Shown here: positions 1-5,835 of the stretch, piece by piece | Layout: the number at the start of each line of letters is the position of its first letter | Numbering within the stretch: the first letter of the stretch is position 1 | Origin: an uncultured Phycisphaerales bacterium | GTDB taxonomy: Bacteria; Planctomycetota; Phycisphaerae; UBA1845; CAIVHJ01 | Direction of reading: 5' to 3' | NCBI GenBank assembly: GCA_903905665.1 | Contig: CAIVHJ010000281.1 | Location: forward strand, 1-9,421 | Length of the DNA: 9,421 bases | Notes under the pieces: generated by a model | The model's database searches: none | What the model was told of the DNA's origin: nothing | What the model saw: only the letters and a program-made list of their open reading frames with translations | Program-made: the position numbers and the translations under genes

Positions 1-495
1 ATTTTGGAACAGGGTTCGTGACTGGGGCCACCGGCCGGTCTTCTGGAGGCAGTCGGCGTAGCGGTAGTAGATCTCATCCTTGGGTCGGCGATCAGGAAAC
101 GCATCGATCGCCTGAGCATAGTCATCCGCCGCCCGCTGAAAATCTTCCTTTTGATAGGCGAGGTGGCCCAGTTGAATCCGGGCATCGGTGAGGATTTCCT
201 TGTTGGAGGTGGTGCGTAGGGCCAATTCCATATCGGCGCGGGCGTTTTCCTCTTTTTTTTGGCGATAACAACTCAGTCCTCGAAGGTAATAGGCTTCACC
301 GACGCCGTCGGACTGGGGATAGCGGTCGATGACCGAACCCAGCAGCAAGTCTGCTTCGTGATAATGTCCGGCGCTATATTGCTCCTTGGCTTGTTCGATC
401 TGGTCGATCGCTTCTTTGGGCAACGCAGCACAACCACCCAGCACGGCGATCCAACCACCCAGCAGGCCACACAACAACCTGAAACGCAAATTCAT
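1..495 (-). CDS. TPR-repeat lipoprotein (BamD/YbgF-like), 3' part missing
   Basis: Reading the minus strand from the ATG at 495 gives 165 open codons to the window edge with no stop, so the C-terminal part is missing. The N-terminus (MNLRFRLLCGLLGG...) is a signal peptide with a lipobox LGG-C; Cys22 would be lipidated. From about residue 30 the chain is helical, with alternating small and aromatic positions typical of tetratricopeptide repeats: EQYSAGHYHEADLLL, GEAYYLRGLSCYRQKK, ARIQLGHLAYQKEDF and YYRYADCLQKTGRW. TPR lipoproteins of this size scaffold envelope complexes such as BamD in outer-membrane protein insertion, but nothing here fixes the partner, so the BamD comparison is structural only. 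The start is well placed because the signal peptide begins at once. The gene is divergent from the acyl-CoA synthetase gene. Its reading frame argues against any long N-terminal extension of that gene. Confidence 0.8.
   Translation of the reverse strand, partial: MNLRFRLLCGLLGGWIAVLGGCAALPKEAIDQIEQAKEQYSAGHYHEADLLLGSVIDRYPQSDGVGEAYYLRGLSCYRQKKEENARADMELALRTTSNKEILTDARIQLGHLAYQKEDFQRAADDYAQAIDAFPDRRPKDEIYYRYADCLQKTGRWPQSRTLFQN
431..464. repeat. 13-bp direct repeat with 21-bp period in a signal-peptide region
   Basis: CAACCACCCAGCA occurs at 431-443 and again at 452-464. On the coding (minus) strand the two copies encode the parallel peptides LLGGW and VLGGC, seven codons apart, so the lipobox lies inside the second copy. 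This is consistent with a small in-frame tandem duplication within the hydrophobic part of the signal peptide. Confidence 0.7.
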
Positions 496-506
496 GATCG
501 TCACCC

Positions 507-533
507 TTGCAAATCGTGCAAAAAGATTAAAAT
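507..533 (+). promoter_or_regulatory. possible sigma70-like promoter for the acyl-CoA synthetase
   Basis: TTGCAA (507-512) and TAAAAT (528-533) are separated by 15 bp, which is shorter than the preferred 17. Transcription would begin near 540, which favours translation from the ATG at 562 over the ATG at 532. No good matching promoter was found for the divergent lipoprotein. Weak call. Confidence 0.3.
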
Positions 534-561
534 GGTACAAAATCTCTTGCGGGAATCCCAC

Positions 562-2064
562 ATGTTCCTTGAGCGACTGCACCACTGGACCGACACTCAT
601 CCGGAAAAAACGGCGGTTGCGGATTCTACTCGGCAACTCACTTATTCGCAGCTTACCCAATTCGCCCGAATCATGCGAGACGTCATTCTCCGCCAAAGCC
701 GTTGCGAGCGAATCGGCATCATTCTACCCGGATCGAGCGCTTTTGCCGGAACCTTGCTGGGATGTTTTTGGGCAAACCGGATTGCGATTCCGCTAAATTT
801 TCTGCTGCAGAAACCGGAACTTCAAAAAGTCGTCGCCGACGCCGGTCTGGACCTGATTTTGACGACGCGACACTTTTCGGAACTTGCGCAAGCACTCCCT
901 GTGAAATGTTTGTTCCTTGAACAGTTGGGATTGAAGGCTAAGTTTTTCTGGTCCAAGTTCTTCAGGATGCCGCCGGTGCCGGTCGTGGATGAGAATCAAA
1001 CAGCTGTGATTTTATATACTTCCGGTACGAACGGACTGCCCAAAGGTGTCGAGCTCACGTACGGGAATCTGGCATCCAACTGCCGCGATTGCGTCGTTCA
1101 TGAAAGAATTGCCACGGACCATACCCTGCTGTCGGTTTTGCCGCCGTTTCACGTGTTCGGTTTGACGGCGCTGACGCTATTGCCGCTTTGGATGGGCATG
1201 ACGGTTCATTACATCCCGCGATTCAATCCGATCGAAGCCGTCCGAACGATTAGCGAGAAACGAATTTCGATTTTGATGGCCATCCCCTCGATGTTGAGTG
1301 CAATGGCCCGGGTGAAGAGCGCCACCAGCGAAAGCTTCAAATCGCTCTATCTGACGATCAGCGGGGGTGAACCGCTCCGTGAGACCACGGCACGTGAATT
1401 TCAGGAGCGCTTCGGCGTGACGTTGTTGGAGGGTTATGGTCTTACCGAAACATCACCGGTGGTATCCATCAATCAACCGTGGGCACAGCGAACTGGGACA
1501 GTAGGACATCCGATTCCCAATTGCGAAATACGCATCATTGGTACGAATCGGGAAGTTCTTGGTCCTCAGCAGGACGGCGAGATTGTCCTTCGAGGCCCCA
1601 ACGTCATGAAAGGTTATTACCGTCGTGCCGATGCCACGGCATCCGTGATTGACTCCGACGGCTGGTTTCACACGGGCGACATGGGGCGGATCGATTCGGA
1701 TGGTTATCTGTCGATCACGGGTCGCATCAAGGAAATGCTGATTGTGGGAGGAGAAAACGTTTTCCCTCGGGAGATTGAAAACGTGCTCATGCAGCACCCC
1801 GCCGTTGAAGAGGCCGCCGTCATCGGGCATGAGGATCCGTCACGAGGCGAAGTTCCGATCGCGTTTGTGATCCTTCGGGAAGGAGCGACAGCCGACGAAA
1901 ACGAACTCCGCGCGCTATGCCGGAATAATCTGGCTGGTTTCAAGGTTCCCCGTGAGATTCGTCTCAGAAAAGACCTTCCGCGAGGTCCGACGGGAAAAAT
2001 CCTCAAGCGTTTGTTGAAGGATGACGCGAAGCAGCAAGACCAACCCAATCCTACCTCACCTTAA
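562..2064 (+). CDS. AMP-forming acyl-CoA/ACP synthetase (ANL superfamily)
   Basis: This enzyme should adenylate a carboxylic acid, most likely a fatty acid, with ATP and transfer it to a thiol such as CoA. With the 562 start (500 aa) the ANL motifs appear in order: the phosphate loop TSGTNGLPKG at 153-162 (Asn replaces the usual second Thr), GYGLTET at 291-297, WFHTGD ending in the ribose-binding Asp at about 373, the hinge GRIKEMLIVGGENVFPREIE from 387, and PTGKILKR near the C-terminus with the adenylation Lys at about 479. Length and domain order fit a complete stand-alone ligase. An ATG at 532 in the same frame gives 10 more residues and cannot be excluded; neither start has a clear Shine-Dalgarno. 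Starts further upstream would run through the lipoprotein gene on the other strand. The substrate cannot be read from sequence. The neighbouring lipid transporter suggests a lipid-related acid. The 3' end overlaps mlaD. Confidence 0.9.
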   Translation: MFLERLHHWTDTHPEKTAVADSTRQLTYSQLTQFARIMRDVILRQSRCERIGIILPGSSAFAGTLLGCFWANRIAIPLNFLLQKPELQKVVADAGLDLILTTRHFSELAQALPVKCLFLEQLGLKAKFFWSKFFRMPPVPVVDENQTAVILYTSGTNGLPKGVELTYGNLASNCRDCVVHERIATDHTLLSVLPPFHVFGLTALTLLPLWMGMTVHYIPRFNPIEAVRTISEKRISILMAIPSMLSAMARVKSATSESFKSLYLTISGGEPLRETTAREFQERFGVTLLEGYGLTETSPVVSINQPWAQRTGTVGHPIPNCEIRIIGTNREVLGPQQDGEIVLRGPNVMKGYYRRADATASVIDSDGWFHTGDMGRIDSDGYLSITGRIKEMLIVGGENVFPREIENVLMQHPAVEEAAVIGHEDPSRGEVPIAFVILREGATADENELRALCRNNLAGFKVPREIRLRKDLPRGPTGKILKRLLKDDAKQQDQPNPTSP

Positions 2065-2947
2065 GCCCTTTTTCCTCGATTGAGGTCGCCATCTGTCGGT
2101 AGTCATCGATCGTGAGTTTGATGCGATCGAGCAAATCCAGCAAGGCGTCGTAGAATTTGGAATCGTACACCAGCCGGCCGATCGTCCCTTCGCCTCGATT
2201 GATCGCAGCGACCACGGAATGAACTTCATCCAGAATCTTGGTCAGATCGTCCAGAGTGGAAACTGTGGACCGGCCCACGTCGTTGGTCTGAGTTTCAATC
2301 GCCTTGAGCGAATGATCCGCCTGATCCAGAATCTCCGGAGCGCGTGCGCTCAAAGTAGCGGCCAGATTTTTTGCATCCTCGCTGGCCAGTCGAATATTCC
2401 CCAAAGCGATCCTGAGGTCTCCACCCTCGCCCAAACTGTCGCTAACCTCCTGAGAAAGTGCGGCGATGGCGTTCACCGCCTGAATCAGTTTGGGCATCAT
2501 GTCCTCTGGAACGATCGAGGCCAGTGCATTGGTCATCTTGCCGGGAATGGCCGCCGAACCGTCCCGCGGGCACAGGCCGGTAATCTGCGGAGGGGGAATG
2601 ATCTGGATGTCTCCCTTGTCAAAACCAAACTTGGGATGGACCGTCGCATGTGAATCCAGAGGGATTTCGTAATACTTTTCGACATCGATTACAACCGCCG
2701 CGCCCAGATTGGGCTGTTTCTCATTCTGAAGCTTGATTTGGGTCACACGACCGATCTGGACCCCCTGAAGATATGCCGGCGTGCCGACCTGAATCCCCTG
2801 CGGAACATCGACCAGCACGGCGACCTTCCACTGGGTCTTCCAGAACCAGGTTGGGGCTTCACCATAAATCAGGATCAAGACCCCCAGCACAATCAAACCC
2901 GAAAACGTGAACATTCCGACCTTGTAATCCGTAGAAAGCCGACTCAT
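2051..2947 (-). CDS. mlaD: MlaD-like MCE-domain lipid-binding subunit of an ABC transporter
   Basis: The 298-residue product begins with a short cytoplasmic stretch and one membrane anchor (about residues 13-28), then an MCE/MlaD domain (about 38-120) with the characteristic VPQGIQVGTPAYLQGVQIG segment. In the family, MCE domains form hexameric rings that carry phospholipids or other hydrophobic molecules across the periplasm. E. coli MlaD is near 183 aa, so this one has about 150 extra residues. These look mainly helical and include a GEGTIGRLV...YDALLDLLDRI segment of a type common in longer MCE proteins, which could extend the channel as a coiled coil. It starts with an ATGA overlap on mlaF, and GGGAG lies 7 nt before the ATG, so the two are probably translationally coupled. 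Its stop lies inside the last codons of the convergent synthetase gene. It is the last gene of the operon. Confidence 0.92.
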   Translation of the reverse strand: MSRLSTDYKVGMFTFSGLIVLGVLILIYGEAPTWFWKTQWKVAVLVDVPQGIQVGTPAYLQGVQIGRVTQIKLQNEKQPNLGAAVVIDVEKYYEIPLDSHATVHPKFGFDKGDIQIIPPPQITGLCPRDGSAAIPGKMTNALASIVPEDMMPKLIQAVNAIAALSQEVSDSLGEGGDLRIALGNIRLASEDAKNLAATLSARAPEILDQADHSLKAIETQTNDVGRSTVSTLDDLTKILDEVHSVVAAINRGEGTIGRLVYDSKFYDALLDLLDRIKLTIDDYRQMATSIEEKGLKVR

Positions 2948-3738
2948 TGCGAAACTCCCGTCTGCAAACTGAGCAAATCCTCGTCGCTGGCGTGACCTTC
3001 GACGAAGCGTTTGACCACCGGATCGGAACTGCAGCGGACCTGATCCACCGTTCCGTCAAATCGAAATCGACCCTGGTACAACATCAGCACGCGATCCGCC
3101 ACACGAAAAACGCTCGCCATGTCGTGCGTCACCACCAAACCGGTCACGCCGAGTTCCTTCTTCAACTTAATGATCAATTCGTTGATGACGTCAGCGCGAA
3201 CCGGATCAAGTCCCGTGGTCGGTTCATCATAGAGGACGACTTTGGGACTCAGGGCGATGGCGCGGGCGAGCGCGACGCGTTTTCGCTGGCCGCCGGAAAG
3301 TTCGGCGGGTCTTTTTTTCTGGACTCCGTCCAGGCCGACCATCCGAAGTTTTCCCGTGACGACGTTCTGAATCTCCTCAGGAGTAAACCCGCCGTGTTCC
3401 TCGAGCGGAAAAGCGATGTTTTCGGCGGCCGTCATCGAATCGAACAACGCACCCAACTGAAACAAGAACCCGAAATTTTTTCGGATGGGGACGAGGTTTA
3501 TTTCCGACAGGCAGTCGATCCGGGCGCCCTCGAAATAAACTTCGCCCTCATCCGGTCGCAAAAGACAGAGGGTGTGTTTGAGCATCACGCTCTTTCCGGA
3601 ACCCGATTCGCCGATAATGACCGTCGTTTGGCCCGGTAGAATCCGGAGGTCCATGCGGTCGAGCACGACCAGACTGCCGAAACGCTTGGAAACGCCTCGA
3701 AACTCAATGATCGGATGATGATTGGTCGGAACGCTCAT
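2944..3738 (-). CDS. mlaF: MlaF-like ABC transporter ATPase
   Basis: This is a 264-residue cytoplasmic ATPase that should power the MlaE/MlaD lipid transporter. All ABC motifs are present: Walker A GESGSGKS (43-50), Q-loop Gln94 in FLFQLGALFDSMT, signature LSGGQRKRVALARA (147-160), Walker B VVLYDE (167-172) followed by PTTGLDP, and the switch His205 in VVTHD. The FQ-GALFDSMT stretch and the KRVALARAIA helix are typical of the MlaF/Mkl/TtgA subgroup rather than of importer ATPases for sugars or amino acids. The gene follows mlaE after 31 bp and overlaps mlaD by 4 bp. A GGAG on the minus strand (3757-3754) is 15 nt from the ATG, which is long for a ribosome site, so translation may depend on upstream coupling. 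Confidence 0.94.
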   Translation of the reverse strand: MSVPTNHHPIIEFRGVSKRFGSLVVLDRMDLRILPGQTTVIIGESGSGKSVMLKHTLCLLRPDEGEVYFEGARIDCLSEINLVPIRKNFGFLFQLGALFDSMTAAENIAFPLEEHGGFTPEEIQNVVTGKLRMVGLDGVQKKRPAELSGGQRKRVALARAIALSPKVVLYDEPTTGLDPVRADVINELIIKLKKELGVTGLVVTHDMASVFRVADRVLMLYQGRFRFDGTVDQVRCSSDPVVKRFVEGHASDEDLLSLQTGVSQ

Positions 3739-3769
3739 GCTCGTATCGACTAACTCCAGCCTCGTTCGG

Positions 3770-4591
3770 TCACAGGAGCGGAGTGAACCCCCAGACGGCT
3801 TTGTAAATGGACTGCAACAATAAACCGAGGAAAAAGTCCAACACCAGAATCGAGATCAGGCTGGCGACAAAAGCCTCGGTACAGGCACGGCCGACGCCCT
3901 CGGCGCCGGGACGACACGTGAACCCTTTGTAGCAAGAAATCAACGCGATCACGCCGCCGAAAAAAAGACTCTTGATGAATCCCGTCCACATACTCCACGG
4001 TTCGACGGCTTCAGCGGTGAAATACCAATAAGGCTCGGAGGCGACTCCGTACATTTGCACGGTGATCAACCACCCGCCGATCGCGCCCGTCAAATCCGAG
4101 AAAAGCGTCAACAGCGGAGTCATCAGCAAACAAGCGATGAACCTCGGAACGACCAGATAGCGGATCGGATCGGACCCCATGCTTCGCAGGGCGTCAATTT
4201 GTTCAGTGACGTTCATTGTACCCAGTTCCGCCACCAGCGCCCCGCCCACGCGACCCGCCAACATCACCGCCGCCAGCACCGGCCCTAATTCCTGAACCAC
4301 CGACAGATTGACCAGCACCCCCAGTCGCTCCTCCAAACCCAGAGATTGGAGTTGACCATAAGCCTGCACCGCGAGCACGAGACCAATGAACAAACCCGTA
4401 ATCAGAATGACAAAAAGCGATTGGTTGCCGACTTCGTACATTTGCGGAGTCAGCAGCCGCCAATTGCGTCGGTCCGTACTGCCCAAGACCAACCAGACGA
4501 ATGCGCTCCGGCAGAAGATGCAGAATCGGCCAAAAGCGCTAATCGCCTCCCGCTCGACCCGCCCCACTGTTTCAAACACACTAATCGCCAT
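3770..4591 (-). CDS. mlaE: MlaE-like ABC transporter permease
   Basis: The 273-residue membrane permease is the inner-membrane core of the MCE lipid transporter. Hydrophobic segments lie at about 56-78, 103-122, 151-181, 204-222 and 240-262. The conserved MlaE block RVGGALVAELGTMNVTEQID, followed by ALRSMGSDPIRYLVVPR, spans about 114-150. An in-frame ATG at 4696 would add 35 residues, but the chosen start MAISVFETVGR fits the family N-terminus and length, and GGAG lies about 11 nt upstream. The extra residues would also run back past the putative mla promoter. This is the first gene of the mlaE-mlaF-mlaD operon. Genes for the soluble carrier MlaC and the STAS protein MlaB are not in the operon. 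Direction of transport cannot be decided from sequence. Confidence 0.92.
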   Translation of the reverse strand: MAISVFETVGRVEREAISAFGRFCIFCRSAFVWLVLGSTDRRNWRLLTPQMYEVGNQSLFVILITGLFIGLVLAVQAYGQLQSLGLEERLGVLVNLSVVQELGPVLAAVMLAGRVGGALVAELGTMNVTEQIDALRSMGSDPIRYLVVPRFIACLLMTPLLTLFSDLTGAIGGWLITVQMYGVASEPYWYFTAEAVEPWSMWTGFIKSLFFGGVIALISCYKGFTCRPGAEGVGRACTEAFVASLISILVLDFFLGLLLQSIYKAVWGFTPLL

Positions 4592-4621
4592 AAGGTCCGT
4601 TTCTCCGCAATTTTCCGCAAA

Positions 4622-4634
4622 TTCCAAGTTGGAA
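4622..4634. promoter_or_regulatory. perfect palindrome at the predicted mla start site (candidate operator)
   Basis: TTCCAA-G-TTGGAA is a perfect 6-bp-arm dyad. It lies directly on the expected transcription start of the mla operon and about 43 bp upstream of the opposing glycosyltransferase -35. Its position suits a repressor site or an RNA hairpin at the 5' end of the mla transcript. Six-bp arms can occur by chance, so function is inferred. Confidence 0.35.
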
Positions 4635-4639
4635 CCGTG

Positions 4640-4645
4640 ATTATA
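4640..4645 (-). promoter_or_regulatory. extended -10 promoter element for the mlaEFD operon
   Basis: On the minus strand the sequence TGGTATAAT is an exact extended -10 (TGn-TATAAT), with TATAAT at 4645-4640. No good -35 is present at 16-18 bp, as expected for an extended -10 promoter. Transcription would start near 4633, giving a leader of roughly 42 nt to the mlaE ATG at 4591. Confidence 0.55.
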
Positions 4646-4676
4646 CCACACTCGCACAGAGATGCACCGCCGGGAA

Positions 4677-4704
4677 TTGACCCCGCTGGGAAGCACCCTA
4701 CAAT
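4677..4704 (+). promoter_or_regulatory. sigma70-like promoter for the glycosyltransferase
   Basis: TTGACC (4677-4682) and TACAAT (4699-4704) are separated by 16 bp; each hexamer differs from consensus by one base. Transcription would begin about 7 nt after the -10, at 4711-4712, which is the second in-frame ATG of the gene. This suggests a leaderless or nearly leaderless transcript. Confidence 0.5.
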
Positions 4705-4711
4705 GAATCCC

Positions 4712-5542
4712 ATGAGCGAAAGGTCAAACCATTCCAAACCAGTTTCTGACGATCATATCAAGACGCGATGTGCCACCGTCCCCCAATTATCCATTGTCGT
4801 TCCCACCTATAAAGAACGAGATAACCTTGAACTCCTGACTCGGCGGATATTTGAGGTTGTCGGGAAGTCGGGAATTGACGCCGAACTCATTTTTGTGGAT
4901 GACAATTCGCAGGACGGCAGTGTGGAACTCGTTGAAAGCCTTAGACCAACGTATCCGGTTCGCATGATCGTTCGGACGGCAGAACGAGGGTTGAGCACCG
5001 CCGTTTTGCGTGGTTTTTCTGAGGCACAGGGAGAAGTTTTTCTGGTCATGGACGCCGATTTGTCGCACCCACCGGAAAAAATATCGGAACTGTATCAACC
5101 GATTGCGTCGGGAGAATCGGATTTTGTGATCGGTTCGCGGTATGCATCCGGCGGACTCACGCAGGATTGGCCTTTTTTGCGGAAACTCAATAGCTGGGGT
5201 GCGACATTGCTGGCGCGGCCGCTCACGTCGGCTTCCGATCCGATGGCGGGATTTTTTTGTCTACATCGAAGGACGTGGGAGAATTCTGCCCGGCTGAATC
5301 CGCTGGGGTACAAAATCGGTCTGGAATTATTGATCAAAGGCCGTTGCAGGAAAATCAGGGAAGTTCCGATCGTTTTCGAGGACCGCTACGCCGGAAAAAG
5401 CAAACTCACTCTCAAGCAACAAATGTTATACCTGGTCCACCTTCAACGACTGTATTTTTTCAGGTTTCCGGTTTTGTCGCGGTTGGTGTGCTACGGACTT
5501 CCGCTGGTGGTGATTGTCGGATTGATCTTGATGCTGAGGTAA
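4712..5542 (+). CDS. Family 2 glycosyltransferase, polyprenol-phosphate mannosyltransferase (DPM1)-like
   Basis: A GT-A fold enzyme of about 276 aa. It should transfer a sugar from a nucleotide sugar (GDP-mannose in the best-known relatives) to polyprenyl phosphate at the cytoplasmic face. Visible motifs with the 4712 start: IVVPTYKERDN near 28-38, the nucleotide-binding FVDDNSQDGS around 61-70 (Asp63, Asp64), the metal-binding DADLSHPPE (Asp114, Asp116), GSRYASGG, SDPMAGFF, and GYKIGLELLIKGR with EVPIVFEDR, all characteristic of DPM1-type rather than cellulose-synthase-type GT2 enzymes. One hydrophobic C-terminal segment (about 254-275) may anchor it. The ATG at 4703 (three residues longer) overlaps the putative -10 but has a weak GGAAG ahead of it, so both starts remain possible. 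A longer in-frame extension back to 4346 lies inside mlaE and lacks family similarity. The sugar and lipid acceptor are not proven. Confidence 0.88.
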   Translation: MSERSNHSKPVSDDHIKTRCATVPQLSIVVPTYKERDNLELLTRRIFEVVGKSGIDAELIFVDDNSQDGSVELVESLRPTYPVRMIVRTAERGLSTAVLRGFSEAQGEVFLVMDADLSHPPEKISELYQPIASGESDFVIGSRYASGGLTQDWPFLRKLNSWGATLLARPLTSASDPMAGFFCLHRRTWENSARLNPLGYKIGLELLIKGRCRKIREVPIVFEDRYAGKSKLTLKQQMLYLVHLQRLYFFRFPVLSRLVCYGLPLVVIVGLILMLR

Positions 5543-5835
5543 CCCGAAAAAGCAACCAGCGTCCGCTTCAGGAGGATCGCAATCTCCCACAGACGCCGGC
5601 TCGCGCGTGAAGAACTTATCAATTTCTGCGCACTCAATCCATTCCCAATAGATAGCGCCCTCATAAAGATGATTGGACACGAAGTAATAAATTTTTGAAA
5701 AAAATCAGGAAGATGTCGGATCAACGACTGAAATACAAATCGACACTGAGTGAGCGCCTATTCGTATCAGATAACCCCGGCGGGGAAAAACGGCGCAACA
5801 TGTTCCATGTCACAGCGTTACGATCTTGGAAATGA
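5543..5835. other. Convergent intergenic region, no clear terminator
   Basis: This 293-bp stretch separates two converging genes. It holds a possible nested stem (GCGTC 5559-5563 with GACGC 5592-5596, and GGAG 5571-5574 with CTCC 5584-5587), an AT-rich patch at about 5681-5706, a second nested stem (GCGCC 5754-5758 with GGCGC 5792-5796, and CCCC-GGC-GGGG 5775-5785), and a hairpin ACATG-TTC-CATGT (5798-5810). None is followed by a T tract in the correct direction, so no intrinsic terminator is called. The right half also contains a 40-codon ORF listed separately. Confidence 0.5.
5713..5835 (+). CDS. Doubtful small ORF, 40 aa, unknown function
   Basis: An ATG at 5713 opens a 40-codon frame beginning MSDQRLKYKSTLSERLF and ending TALRSWK. 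AGGA lies just upstream (5707-5710), only two bases from the ATG, which is too close for a good ribosome site. The TGA at 5833-5835 abuts the stop codon of the opposite-strand lipoprotein gene (5836). The peptide is strongly basic with no membrane segment. Third-position bases show no clear bias and no family is recognised, so it may be a chance ORF in the 3' flank. Confidence 0.2.
   Translation: MSDQRLKYKSTLSERLFVSDNPGGEKRRNMFHVTALRSWK

Noticed and set aside
259..561. N-terminal extension of the acyl-CoA synthetase frame back to 259
   Set aside because: It runs antisense through the signal peptide and TPR region of the lipoprotein, has no ANL-family similarity, and the family normally starts near the ATG at 562 (or 532).
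2947..3639. 230-codon plus-strand ORF opposite mlaF
   Set aside because: The minus strand carries a complete ABC ATPase with all motifs; the antisense frame shows no recognisable domain.
4592..4696. 35-residue extension of MlaE to the ATG at 4696
   Set aside because: It crosses the putative mla promoter, does not resemble the family N-terminus, and the ATG at 4591 has a plausible ribosome site.
4346..4702. Long upstream extension of the glycosyltransferase frame
   Set aside because: It is antisense to the MlaE coding region, has low-complexity polar composition, and the GT2 domain begins just after 4712.
5426..5724. Two overlapping minus-strand ORFs of 77-84 codons
   Set aside because: They run into the C-terminal coding region of the glycosyltransferase on the other strand, have no recognisable family and use inconsistent frames.
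5754..5796. GC-rich nested stem with CCCC-GGC-GGGG as an intrinsic terminator
   Set aside because: The homopolymer next to it is A on the plus strand and lies before the stem on the minus strand, so no U tract follows the hairpin in either direction.
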